NCBI GenBank assembly: GCA_003225005.1
Contig: QIAN01000250.1
Location: 1 to 62,534 of the forward strand
Reading direction: 5' to 3'
Length of the DNA stretch: 62,534 bases
Source: Acidobacteriota bacterium
Lineage (GTDB): Bacteria; Acidobacteriota; Terriglobia; Terriglobales; Acidobacteriaceae
Both the position numbers and the translations under genes were made by a program. The notes below the pieces were generated by a model. That model made no database searches and was not told where the DNA came from. It was given only the letters and a program-made list of their open reading frames with translations. Numbering within the stretch: position 1 is the stretch's first letter; each line of letters opens with the position of its first letter. Below are positions 44,993-53,886 of this stretch, piece after piece.

Positions 44993-45043
44993 GCAAATAG
45001 AGAGCGAAACGGGCCAGCGAGTCCCAGGATCTCTGGCATTTGC
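44993..45043 (+). other. Structured leader upstream of the sedolisin gene
   Basis: GCAAAT (44993-44998) pairs with ATTTGC (45038-45043); after a 3-base bulge on one side AGAGA (44999-45003) pairs with TCTCT (45030-45034). Inside, GGG ... CCC can close a further stem. It lies 45 bases before the ATG at 45088. It could be a riboswitch-like or attenuating leader; I could not match it to a known class. Confidence 0.4.
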
Positions 45044-45087
45044 ACTCTCCTCCCTCCTTGGGGTAGCCAGATTCGAAGGATAGGTGT

Positions 45088-48000
45088 ATGCGCGCTACGC
45101 CGTCGTCTTTTCCCCATACTGCCGTGCTATTTGTAGTCTCCATTGCTTTCACGTTGTTTCCGGGAGTTCCCCGTTCCCAGGCACAAAGTGCCAACACAGC
45201 GCAACCGACAACGCCGCGGACTGTCAGCGCGCGGTCGCTGATCACTGAAGCGCTGGATGAAGGTCATCTGACGGTGCTCAGGGGGAACACTCACCGGTTA
45301 GCGCGCCCAGAATTCGACCTCGGCACGGCGCCGGCCAGCCTTCCGATGGAAAGAATGCTGCTGGTTCTGAAGCGCAGTCCCGAGCAAGAGACCGCCCTCA
45401 GGCGTCTGCTCGACGATCAACAGGATAAGGCGTCGCCGAACTATCACAAGTGGCTCACTCCTACAAAGTTCGGCAAACAGTTCGGCCCTTCCGATGCCGA
45501 CGTTCAGACCATCACGTCGTGGCTTGAGTCGCACGGCTTTCAAGTTAGCCCGACCAAAGGACGCACTCTGATCGAGTTCTCCGGCTCCGCCAGCCAGGTG
45601 CAGGAGGCGTTTCATACCCCAATTCATAAGTACGTGGTCAGGGGAGAGCAGCACTGGGCCAACGCCAGCGATCCGCAAATCCCGGCTGCACTAGCGCCAG
45701 CCACGGCTGGCGTGTTCACGCTGCACGATTTTGTGAAGCAGCCGCAGATCCATGTGTCGAACGACCGGGGCACTCTCGAAATCGTGCCCGGCAAGAAGCC
45801 ATTGGTCACTTTCCCCCCGCAAAATGGTCAACCGACCCTCAATGCGTTAGGACCACATGACTACGCCACCATCTACAACATCAACCCGACCTACAACGCC
45901 GGTATCAATGGCTACGGTATTACTATCGGCATCGTCGGGCGCAGCAACCTATTTAATGACAGGCAAGATGTGGCAGATTTTTGTTCCGTTTTTCCTGGAA
46001 GCTGCGGCGGCTTTGGCGTTATTTTGAACGGTCCCGATCCCGGTGATCTGGGTGGTGGAGAAGAGGCGGAGGCTACGCTCGATACAACTTGGGCGGGAGC
46101 CGTCGCACCAAATGCGACGGTTGATCTCGTGGTCTCGGCTACCACCAATACGACCGACGGCATCGACCTATCCGAGCTCTACATCATAGAAAACAACCTG
46201 GCTGATGTGATGACCGAAAGCTTCGGCGGCTGCGAATATTTCGCCACCGATGCGCAGGTCAAAGGCACAAGTGCCTTAGCCGAACAGGCCGCAGCGCAGG
46301 GCATCACTTATCTGGTTTCGACCGGAGACGACGGCGCTGCGGGCTGCGATGATCCCGGTTCCCCAACTGCGGCTTTTCCGCTGTCAGTAAACCTGCTCGC
46401 GTCAACGCCCTTCAACGTCGCCGTGGGCGGCACCATGTTTAACGAAGGCGGGCAGGAGAGCAAGTACTGGGGATCCGCTCCGCCAGTGACCGAAACCGCC
46501 CTTTCGTACATACCCGAAGGCGTGTGGAACGAGAGTTGCAGTACCACCGCCTGTGGCGCTAACGCCAATCTCTCGGCGGGCAGCGGCGGAGCCAGTTCCG
46601 GAGATATAGGCAGCGGTGGAACGTTTACGGGCTTCCCCAAGCCCGCATGGCAGTCGGGCGTAACCGGCATACCGAACGATAACGTCCGTGACCTGCCCGA
46701 CGTCTCGCTGACCGCCGCGGGCCACGATCCCTACCTGCTGTGCCTGGGAGGTTCGTGCAGCCAAGGCTTCATTTATTTCGTGTGGGGCACTTCCGCTTCG
46801 GCGCCTTCCTTTGCCGGAATCATGGCCCTGGTCGACCAACAGATGGGGAACCTTAACGGGTTTCAGGCCCGTCGCCAAGGCCAGGCGAACTATGTAATGT
46901 ACCGCCTGGCCGCCTCGCAAATAACAAACGCCTGGCGGTGCAACGGCTCAAACCCGACCACTTTGCCGGATATAAATAACTGCATCTTCAACGACACCAC
47001 TGTGGGGAATAATGCGGTACCCGGCGAACTCAATTATGGGCTGTCAACCGCCAAATATCAGGCCCGTGTTGGTTACGATCTGGCAACCGGGCTGGGCTCG
47101 GTCAATGTAGCCAATTTGGTGAAACAGTGGAACACGGTGACGTTCAACCCGACCACCACCACTTTGATTCTGAATAACGGAAAGCCCGTGAATGTTACGC
47201 ACGGTCAGCCCGTAACTGTAAACATCTCCGTGGCGCCCAGCAGCGGAACGGGCATTTCTCCGACTGGCGATGCTTCCCTGCTCGCCGCGACCTTTCTCAG
47301 CGTTGCAGGCCAAACCAGCGTTGGCTTTTTCCCCTTAAGTGGCGGGGCCGCAGTCCAGTCCACCAATCAACTCCCCGGTGGGACTTACAAGGTCACGGCC
47401 CACTATGCCGGTGACGCCACGTACGCCCCCAGCGATTCCAGCCCGACCACGGTCACGGTCTTGTTGGAGAGCAGTGCAACAACGCTCAGCGGCCTGTTCA
47501 CCCAGGACAGATTTGGACTCTACACTGTCCCCTTTACCACCCTGCCGTTTGGCAGCCCGGTATTCATTCGCGCCGACGTGCAGGGAAGCTCGAAGACGGG
47601 CACACCGACCGGGACGGTCACCTTCAACGCCACCGTTAAAGGCGCCCCTGCGACGATTCCGAACGGGAATACCGCCTCGTTGAATAGCCAAGGCAACACC
47701 TCCGTCGAGAGCAATCCTCTGTTAATCAACGGCCCTATTGTCCCTTTCGATGCAGGCCAGTACACAATCACGGCGTCATATAGTGGCGACAGCAGTTTTA
47801 ACCCCAGCAGCACCACACAGTCGGTGAGTTTCACGATCCAGCCCGGATTCCTCACAAGTCTGGGCGCTGTTCCGTTGGTCAACATCAGCGCTGCGGGAAT
47901 GTCGGGCAGCATCCCCATCAATGTGTTTGCCTCCAGCGGTTTCACCAGCGCGATCAGCTTTACGTGTGCCGGACTGCCGGCGGAGAGCACGTGCACTTTC

Positions 48001-48354
48001 GGGCCACCCTCCATCACCGGCAGCGGTCAGATTGTGGTAACGGTTTCGACCACCGCTCCCCACATCACACAACTGCTTGATCAGCGCCCTTACTACTTGG
48101 CCCGTTGGCTAACCGGCGGCGGATTCGCGCTGGCGGGTATTTTCGTCCTGGGCTCTCCGCGCAGGCGTCGCCACAATCTTCCCCTGCTGCTGATCACCTT
48201 GGCGCTTCTGGCGATGATTCCGGCTTGTGGAGGAGGAGGTGGTAGCCACCACCAGCAAGACCCCGGCACCCCAGCCGGGACCTATAACGTGAGGGTCAGT
48301 GCTACAGGCGGCGCGATTCTACAGACCACTTCCTTCACGCTTTCTGTGCGGTAG
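45088..48354 (+). CDS. Secreted sedolisin-type (S53) protease with Ig-like repeats
   Basis: The 1088-residue protein has a signal peptide and a pro-kumamolisin activation domain (about residues 85-215; PNYHKWLTPTKFGKQFGP). The S53 catalytic domain carries Glu328 and Asp332 in EEAEATLDTTWAG and Ser569 in WGTSASAPSFAGIMAL. Two Ig-like modules follow (GTYKVTAHYAGDATYAPSDS; GQYTITASYSGDSSFNPSST). Near the C-terminus are an arginine cluster, a hydrophobic helix and PACGGGGG, then a short beta domain. Sedolisins are acid-acting serine-carboxyl peptidases made as zymogens. The C-terminal helix may anchor the protein in the envelope. AAGGAT precedes the ATG. Confidence 0.93.
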   Translation: MRATPSSFPHTAVLFVVSIAFTLFPGVPRSQAQSANTAQPTTPRTVSARSLITEALDEGHLTVLRGNTHRLARPEFDLGTAPASLPMERMLLVLKRSPEQETALRRLLDDQQDKASPNYHKWLTPTKFGKQFGPSDADVQTITSWLESHGFQVSPTKGRTLIEFSGSASQVQEAFHTPIHKYVVRGEQHWANASDPQIPAALAPATAGVFTLHDFVKQPQIHVSNDRGTLEIVPGKKPLVTFPPQNGQPTLNALGPHDYATIYNINPTYNAGINGYGITIGIVGRSNLFNDRQDVADFCSVFPGSCGGFGVILNGPDPGDLGGGEEAEATLDTTWAGAVAPNATVDLVVSATTNTTDGIDLSELYIIENNLADVMTESFGGCEYFATDAQVKGTSALAEQAAAQGITYLVSTGDDGAAGCDDPGSPTAAFPLSVNLLASTPFNVAVGGTMFNEGGQESKYWGSAPPVTETALSYIPEGVWNESCSTTACGANANLSAGSGGASSGDIGSGGTFTGFPKPAWQSGVTGIPNDNVRDLPDVSLTAAGHDPYLLCLGGSCSQGFIYFVWGTSASAPSFAGIMALVDQQMGNLNGFQARRQGQANYVMYRLAASQITNAWRCNGSNPTTLPDINNCIFNDTTVGNNAVPGELNYGLSTAKYQARVGYDLATGLGSVNVANLVKQWNTVTFNPTTTTLILNNGKPVNVTHGQPVTVNISVAPSSGTGISPTGDASLLAATFLSVAGQTSVGFFPLSGGAAVQSTNQLPGGTYKVTAHYAGDATYAPSDSSPTTVTVLLESSATTLSGLFTQDRFGLYTVPFTTLPFGSPVFIRADVQGSSKTGTPTGTVTFNATVKGAPATIPNGNTASLNSQGNTSVESNPLLINGPIVPFDAGQYTITASYSGDSSFNPSSTTQSVSFTIQPGFLTSLGAVPLVNISAAGMSGSIPINVFASSGFTSAISFTCAGLPAESTCTFGPPSITGSGQIVVTVSTTAPHITQLLDQRPYYLARWLTGGGFALAGIFVLGSPRRRRHNLPLLLITLALLAMIPACGGGGGSHHQQDPGTPAGTYNVRVSATGGAILQTTSFTLSVR

Positions 48355-48480
48355 ATTATCGGTCGATCGCCCATGGTAATTTGACAGCGACTTGGACGGC
48401 ACGTCGGAAGACTCGCATTCAAGGTCTTCCGCGTTCTCCTTGGTGTACGATTTATCCGGCTTTCCATATTGCCCATTCCC

Positions 48481-49491
48481 ATGAAACTTTCTCAGATCGC
48501 TTTAGCAGTGAATGCCCGCCTTGAAAACGGTTCGCCTGACTTCGAGATCACCGGGGTCAACGGCATTGAGCAGGCCGAGCCGGGTGAAATCACGTTCGTC
48601 TCGAATCCCAAGTATGCGGCGAGAGCACGCAACACCAAAGCCTCGGCGGTGATTGTGGCCGAAGATTTCCCGCCCATCCCCGCGGCGATGCTGCGTGCCA
48701 AGAATCCTTACCTGGCCTTCGCCCATGCCCTCGAACTGTTTTCTTCACGGCATAGCTATGCGCCCGGCGTGCACCCGACTGCGGTCATTCATTCCAGCGC
48801 GAGGATCGGATCAGGCGCTCATGTAGGGCCCTACGTCGTGATCGATGAGAACGTGAAGATCGGGAGAAAAGCCGTCTTGCTCGCCCATGTCGTGATTTAT
48901 CGCAAGGCGAAGATTGGGGATAACTTCTTTGCTCATGCCCACGCTGTGGTGCGGGAAAACTGCCGACTGGGGAATAATGTGCTGCTGCAAAACGGAGTTG
49001 TGGTCGGCTCGGACGGTTTCGGATTCGCCAAGGACGAACACCGGCGCTGGCACAAGATCCCTCAACCCGCCCCGGTGGTGGTGGAAGACGACGTGGAGGT
49101 GCAGGCCAACTCCTGCATTGACCGTGCCAGCGTGGGCGAAACCCGGATTGGCCGCGGCACAAAGATCGACAATTTGGTGCAGGTCGGCCATGGCTCGCGC
49201 GTTGGCCAAGACGCCCTTCTGTGTTCGCAGGTCGGCCTGGCAGGCTCAACCGAAATTGGCGATCGCGTGATTCTTACTGGCCAGGTTGGAGTGGTCGGAC
49301 ATTGCAAAGTCGGCGACGATGCCATCGTTACCCCGCAAAGCGGCGTTTCCGGCAGCGTGGACGCAGGCGCGATTGTGAGTGGCGCTCCCGCAGTGGATCA
49401 CAAAGCCTGGCTGAAGTATTCGGCGATTTTGCCCAAGCTGCCGGAGATTGCGCGGGCGGTAAGAAAAAGAACAACGCTTCAAAAGGACTAA
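48481..49491 (+). CDS. lpxD: UDP-3-O-(3-hydroxyacyl)glucosamine N-acyltransferase LpxD
   Basis: The 336-residue enzyme adds the second acyl chain in lipid A synthesis using hydroxyacyl-ACP. The N-terminal uridine-binding domain ([37 protein letters not shown]) is followed by left-handed beta-helix hexapeptide repeats ([20 protein letters not shown]). The catalytic His region is in [12 protein letters not shown], with [20 protein letters not shown] and [20 protein letters not shown] characteristic of LpxD. The ATG at 48481 is chosen because the protein then begins at the conserved domain. No other lpx gene is in the window. Confidence 0.96.
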   Translation: MKLSQIALAVNARLENGSPDFEITGVNGIEQAEPGEITFVSNPKYAARARNTKASAVIVAEDFPPIPAAMLRAKNPYLAFAHALELFSSRHSYAPGVHPTAVIHSSARIGSGAHVGPYVVIDENVKIGRKAVLLAHVVIYRKAKIGDNFFAHAHAVVRENCRLGNNVLLQNGVVVGSDGFGFAKDEHRRWHKIPQPAPVVVEDDVEVQANSCIDRASVGETRIGRGTKIDNLVQVGHGSRVGQDALLCSQVGLAGSTEIGDRVILTGQVGVVGHCKVGDDAIVTPQSGVSGSVDAGAIVSGAPAVDHKAWLKYSAILPKLPEIARAVRKRTTLQKD

Positions 49492-49620
49492 GAAAAGCGC
49501 GACGGTTCAGAACAGCCGGAACGAAACCTCTACGCTAATCTGCGCTGGACTAGGGTGTCTTCAAAGAGAGGACATAGTCTTCATAGGTCTCCCTAAGCTG
49601 CTTTTTTAACCTCCGCTCGG

Positions 49621-49660
49621 CTGCACGGGCTACAGTGCAACTGCACGGGCTACAGTGCAA
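49621..49660. repeat. Perfect 20-bp tandem repeat
   Basis: The unit CTGCACGGGCTACAGTGCAA occurs twice head to tail. Each unit has an internal inverted repeat TGCAC/GTGCA around an 8-base loop. It lies between lpxD and the converging acyltransferase gene, beyond a TTTTTT run at 49602-49607. Confidence 0.9.
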
Positions 49661-49710
49661 CACAGAGTTAGCGAAATCAGACATACAGGCCATGTTTTCT
49701 TACACTTCAT

Positions 49711-50421
49711 TCACGTCTCCTGGTATTGCTTTGGCAGGCCGCTATCTATCGCCGCGCGCACTTTTTCCATCAGACACTCCCTGCTGCCGAAGTCTTTGGG
49801 TTCAATCGGTTCATGGAAGATCACCTTCACCGTCCCCGGCCTGATCGCAAATCTCTTTTTTGGCATGGCGTAATGCGTGCCCGCGATCGTGACCGGGACA
49901 ACGGGAACACCGCACTCCATCGCCAAATAGAAAGGTCCTTTCTTGAAGGGCAGTAGCTTGCCGTCGAATGAGCGTTTGCCCTCTACGTAGATCGTCATGT
50001 TGAGGCCTTGCCCTATTACCTGCTTGGCAGCTTTGACAGCCTCGATGCCGGCGTCGCGATTGCCGCGATCCACGGGCACAAGCGACCCCATTCGCATCGC
50101 CCGGCCCAGAATCGGATAGGTGAACAATTCTTTCTTCACCATGACCGATGTGCGCCGCGGAATGAGAGGAATCAAAATCGGCGGATCGAGATTCGAAACG
50201 TGATTCGACATGAATATATAAGTTCCCGCAGCATCCAACTGGTCGAGACCGACGGTTGCCACGCGTACGCCGGTCAGACGCACCCCGTTCCACGCCCCCC
50301 ACATGAACATGCTGTAGAGCAGGCTGATGTCGCCGCTGATGAAGGTCCAGGGAAAGCCAATGAGTGCCGCCACCGGGGCTGCCATGCCCCAGAAAGTCAG
50401 CATCGCAATGGTGCGGATCAC
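49711..50421 (-). CDS. plsC: 1-acyl-sn-glycerol-3-phosphate acyltransferase
   Basis: The 236-residue membrane-associated enzyme acylates lysophosphatidic acid. An N-terminal hydrophobic segment (MAAPVAALIGFPWTFISG) is followed by FMSNHVSNLDPPILIPLI, which holds the catalytic HxxxxD. Next are GSLVPVDRGNRD, the variant glycerophosphate-binding EGKRSFDGKLLPFKKGPFYL and VPVVPVTIAGTHY. The GTG at 50421 overlaps the M61 peptidase stop by 4 bases (GTGA), suggesting translational coupling; the frame is open to 50463. The usual EGTRS motif reads EGKRS here. Confidence 0.9.
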   Translation of the reverse strand: MIRTIAMLTFWGMAAPVAALIGFPWTFISGDISLLYSMFMWGAWNGVRLTGVRVATVGLDQLDAAGTYIFMSNHVSNLDPPILIPLIPRRTSVMVKKELFTYPILGRAMRMGSLVPVDRGNRDAGIEAVKAAKQVIGQGLNMTIYVEGKRSFDGKLLPFKKGPFYLAMECGVPVVPVTIAGTHYAMPKKRFAIRPGTVKVIFHEPIEPKDFGSRECLMEKVRAAIDSGLPKQYQET

Positions 50422-52274
50422 GGGCGCGCAGCTCCGGCCGTCTGCGCTTCGCCTTTCAGCCACGCGGCGCGACGCGCACGCTGTTCGGTGGTGAGATTGT
50501 CGACATCCTTGAGCTGAAACGTTATTTCCTGACGGCTGCCGGCTTTCCAGCTCAATATCCGTTCGCCGTGCCGGCGGCTTGCTTTGAGCTGGATGGTGTC
50601 GCCTGGATTCAACCGAGCCAGTGGCTGGCGAGAATCCTGACCGGCAGGTTTTCCCTGGATTTCAAGAATCGTATCTCCGACTTCGAGGCCCGCACGCTCA
50701 GCCTCGGAGCCAGCCGCCACGGCCTCTACTTTCATGGGTCCGTCGAAATTCCGCGAAGCGGAGAAGCCGGCGTTTGCGGTCGTGGTTGTACCCTCTACCA
50801 GGCGCAATCCCACACCGCGGAAGACATCATTCCAGGGAATCTCTTCCGTTCCAGCGACGTACTTCGCGAAGAAATCTTTCAGATCGGCGTGACTCACAGC
50901 TTCGGCAGCTTCCCGCACGCCGTCAGAGTCGGCAAAGAACCGTCCCTTCTTCGCATAGTTCTGATTCATCCACTCGAAGACTTCGCGCAGCGAAGCGCGT
51001 CCCTGGCTCACTTCCCGCACCTTGAGGTCGAGCATCACACCGAGCAATTCTCCTTTGTTGTAATAAGAAATGCTGCGCTGCGGACGCCGGTAGTAGGCGT
51101 CGCCTTCGAGCCATGAATCCAGGCTGGACTCTTCCGCCGACTGCGTCAGATGCGCCGGACGCCGCTGCAATTCGGCAATCTGCCCCGCCAGTTCCGCAAG
51201 ATAATGTGGCTCATCGATCAATCCGGCGCGTAGCAGGATCGTCCCCTCTGCGCTGCTGGTCACGCCCTCGCTGAACCACAGTGCCCGGGTGTAATTCTCT
51301 TTCGTGTAATCCACCGGTTCGAGCGTTTGCGGCCGGATGCGCTTTACGTTCCACAAATGGAAAAATTCATGCGCGGTGACTCCCTCCAGCGGGATTGAAC
51401 CCTCCTTGAGCGACTCGGCACTGACGTCCAAAGCGGTCGAAAAGGCGTGTTCCATGCCGCCTCCCGCTGGCCCGTGCGGGAAGTGGTAAACGAACATGTA
51501 GTTGTCGAAAGGTCGATCGTTCATCCAACTGGTGGCCGCGGCTGTGATTTTATGCAGCCTGCCGACGATCTTTGTCATGTCGTAGTCGGCGGTATCGGCA
51601 TCCACGATCACGCGATAATGTCCGCCGCCTTCGTCAAAATCGGATTCCTGAAAGTTGCCCATTTCCACGGGAGAATCGACCAGTCGATCATAATTTTCCG
51701 CATGGAAACGACCGTCCTGGGAGGACGCGAGCGGAGTGCCAACGTGCCATCCATCGGGCACGTGATCGAATCGCACGGTCATGAGCGCATTTCGCCCATC
51801 CGCGGGATACATCAGAATTTCCGCGAGATTGAGAAACGCGTGATGCGGATTGAGTTGGGCTCCGAACGGGCCTGCCGAGTCGACGAAAATCTCATACTCC
51901 ACCGTTGCTCCATTCTGCGCTGCAGTAACTTCCCAGCGGCTCTTGTCGAGCTTCCGTATGGACAAGGGACGCCCCGCGCGGTTCTTCGCGCGTACCCAAT
52001 TAACATATTGGGAGAAGTCACGCACCTGATACAACGCGTTCCAGACTGGAAGCTGGAGCTGGTGTTCTGCCCGGCCCGCCGGAAGGAAAATCTGCACTTC
52101 GACCAGGTGCTGCTCCGGGTCCGCCAGCGAGATGTTATAGGAAACTGTGTCCAGAGCGCTTGACGTGTTCTGGCCGCCCGGCGAGACCGCCGATGGCTGC
52201 GCGTGGGACAACACCACGCACACCAGAGCGCCGGCCACAACCTGGAAGGCGAAATTCCTGGGCTGACATTTCAT
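50418..52274 (-). CDS. Secreted M61-family aminopeptidase with PDZ domain
   Basis: The 618-residue protein has a signal peptide (VVAGALVCVVLSHAQ). An N-terminal beta domain (YNISLADPEQHLVEVQIFLP) precedes the thermolysin-like domain. The zinc motif in GVTAHEFFHLWNVKRIRPQT is HExxH at about residue 300, and the downstream LWFSEGVTSSAEGTIL gives the third ligand. A C-terminal PDZ domain includes GSEAERAGLEVGDTILEIQG. M61 glycyl aminopeptidases act on N-terminal Gly or related residues and are often periplasmic. Its ATG overlaps the mpl stop by 4 bases (ATGA) and its stop overlaps plsC, so the three genes are tightly coupled. Confidence 0.93.
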   Translation of the reverse strand: MKCQPRNFAFQVVAGALVCVVLSHAQPSAVSPGGQNTSSALDTVSYNISLADPEQHLVEVQIFLPAGRAEHQLQLPVWNALYQVRDFSQYVNWVRAKNRAGRPLSIRKLDKSRWEVTAAQNGATVEYEIFVDSAGPFGAQLNPHHAFLNLAEILMYPADGRNALMTVRFDHVPDGWHVGTPLASSQDGRFHAENYDRLVDSPVEMGNFQESDFDEGGGHYRVIVDADTADYDMTKIVGRLHKITAAATSWMNDRPFDNYMFVYHFPHGPAGGGMEHAFSTALDVSAESLKEGSIPLEGVTAHEFFHLWNVKRIRPQTLEPVDYTKENYTRALWFSEGVTSSAEGTILLRAGLIDEPHYLAELAGQIAELQRRPAHLTQSAEESSLDSWLEGDAYYRRPQRSISYYNKGELLGVMLDLKVREVSQGRASLREVFEWMNQNYAKKGRFFADSDGVREAAEAVSHADLKDFFAKYVAGTEEIPWNDVFRGVGLRLVEGTTTTANAGFSASRNFDGPMKVEAVAAGSEAERAGLEVGDTILEIQGKPAGQDSRQPLARLNPGDTIQLKASRRHGERILSWKAGSRQEITFQLKDVDNLTTEQRARRAAWLKGEAQTAGAARP

Positions 52275-53800
52275 GCCTTCGCCGCCGCGTTCGCCGAGTC
52301 CTCCCCCGAGCTCTGATGGCTGTCCTCCCCCGCCAGAGAACGAAGTCGCGCCGGCAACTTCTCGTATATGCCCCCGAAGCCACCATTGGAGAGGATCGCC
52401 ACAACATCCCCGCTTCGCATCTCGGGGGCCAGGGTCTGCACGATCGCGTCCGCATCAGCCAGCAGCCGGACTTGCCGACCGTGTTGCCCCAGATCAGCGG
52501 CCAGCGCGGGCAAGTCGAGCCGCTCGTTTTCTGGCAGGGCATCAGAGCGGAAGACTTCTGCCACAACGATTTCATCGGCGAACGCCAGGCTGCGAGCCAG
52601 ATCCTGCTGCAAAACGCGCCGCCGCAAGGTGTTCGAGCGTGGTTCAAGAATCACCCAGAGCCGCGATGCGGGATAGCGTGATCGCAGAGCTTTCAGCGTT
52701 CCAGCAATCGCCGTGGGATGATGCGCGAAGTCATCAATGATGGTGATGCCGTTCACCTGCGCTTTCACTTCCAGCCGCCGCTTCACGCTCTTAAAAGTCT
52801 TGAGCGCGGCCGAGATTTCATCTTTCGATAGTCCGCAACCGGCGGCTAGCGCGGCAGCAGCCGTCGCGTTCCACACGTTGTACTCGCCCGCAAGAGCGAA
52901 CTCGAAGTCAGCCCAAAGGCGGCCCTCGTGCAGAACCGACCATGCGGTGCGTCCAGGCTTCAGTTGCAAGTTTGCGATTCGCCACGCCGAGGTTTCCTTC
53001 GAGCCATAGTGCTCCACGGAGCAGAAGGCTTTACTGATCGATCGATCGATGCTGGCTGCCGCAGGCTCCGCATCTGGGCTCAGCGAACTCGAAGCTCCAT
53101 CAAAGGCCACGATGCGTCCTCGCCGAGGGACAAGATTCACCAGTCGCTTAAATGCAGTCTCCACTGCGTCCAGATCCTTGTAGATATCGGCGTGGTCGAA
53201 TTCCACAGAGGTCAGGATGGCCGCGGCAGGAAAGTAGTGAAGGAACTTCGGTCCCTTGTCGAAGAATGCTGAATCGTATTCGTCACCCTCGATGATGAAG
53301 TGCTTCCCCTGCCCAAGCTGAAAACTCGAACCGAAATTCTCGGCAATGCCGCCAATCAGAAACGACGGCTGCAGTCCCGCGGTGTGAAAAATCCAGGCCA
53401 GCATCGAAGTAGTCGTGGTTTTGCCATGCGTGCCCGCCACCACCAGTACTTCCTTGCCACGCAGAAACTCATCGTGCAGCAATTGAGGCAGCGAGCAGAA
53501 TGGAATGCTCTGATCGAGAACCCGCTCCAACTCCAGGTTTCCACGTGACACGGCGTTTCCCACAACCACCAAATCGGGGCGCGACGCCCCGCTCGGATCT
53601 GCATTTTGCGGATCAACGTTGCGGGCATCGAACGGCTGCGCCACCGGGATTCCAAGCTCTCCAAGAAAATCCGACATCGGCGGATAAGCTGCCGCGTCCG
53701 AACCGGTCACGCGAAAGCCGCGCTGCTTCAGCATGCCCGCGAGCGATGCCATGGCCGTTCCGCAGATACCAATCAAATGAATGTGTTTCTTATCGTTCAT
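52271..53800 (-). CDS. mpl: UDP-N-acetylmuramate:L-Ala-gamma-D-Glu-meso-DAP ligase
   Basis: The 509-residue Mur-type ligase reattaches recycled tripeptide to UDP-MurNAc. IHLIGICGTAMASLAGMLKQ is the MurC/Mpl-type N-terminus, LVVAGTHGKTTTTSMLAWIF the P-loop, and FIIEGDEYDSAFFDKGPKF the conserved EGDEYD of Mpl. VSGR-type MurC features are absent, while DDFAHHPTAIAGTLKALRSR and LEPRSNTLRRRV are typical of Mpl. The C-terminal ligase domain is complete. It is first in a coupled unit with the M61 peptidase and plsC, and near ldcA and dapF. Confidence 0.93.
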   Translation of the reverse strand: MNDKKHIHLIGICGTAMASLAGMLKQRGFRVTGSDAAAYPPMSDFLGELGIPVAQPFDARNVDPQNADPSGASRPDLVVVGNAVSRGNLELERVLDQSIPFCSLPQLLHDEFLRGKEVLVVAGTHGKTTTTSMLAWIFHTAGLQPSFLIGGIAENFGSSFQLGQGKHFIIEGDEYDSAFFDKGPKFLHYFPAAAILTSVEFDHADIYKDLDAVETAFKRLVNLVPRRGRIVAFDGASSSLSPDAEPAAASIDRSISKAFCSVEHYGSKETSAWRIANLQLKPGRTAWSVLHEGRLWADFEFALAGEYNVWNATAAAALAAGCGLSKDEISAALKTFKSVKRRLEVKAQVNGITIIDDFAHHPTAIAGTLKALRSRYPASRLWVILEPRSNTLRRRVLQQDLARSLAFADEIVVAEVFRSDALPENERLDLPALAADLGQHGRQVRLLADADAIVQTLAPEMRSGDVVAILSNGGFGGIYEKLPARLRSLAGEDSHQSSGEDSANAAAKA

Positions 53801-53886
53801 GCCTTCAGTCCGAGACCCGCGTCGATATTATCGAGCATTTGTCCGCGACGCTCCGCGAGGCCTCAGCGATCTCTGCCTTTCGGGCT

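Noticed and set aside
44993-45080. c-di-GMP-I riboswitch before the sedolisin
   Set aside because: Only fragments resemble the conserved core; the required GGGCAAACC and GGGACGCAAAGCC blocks are missing.
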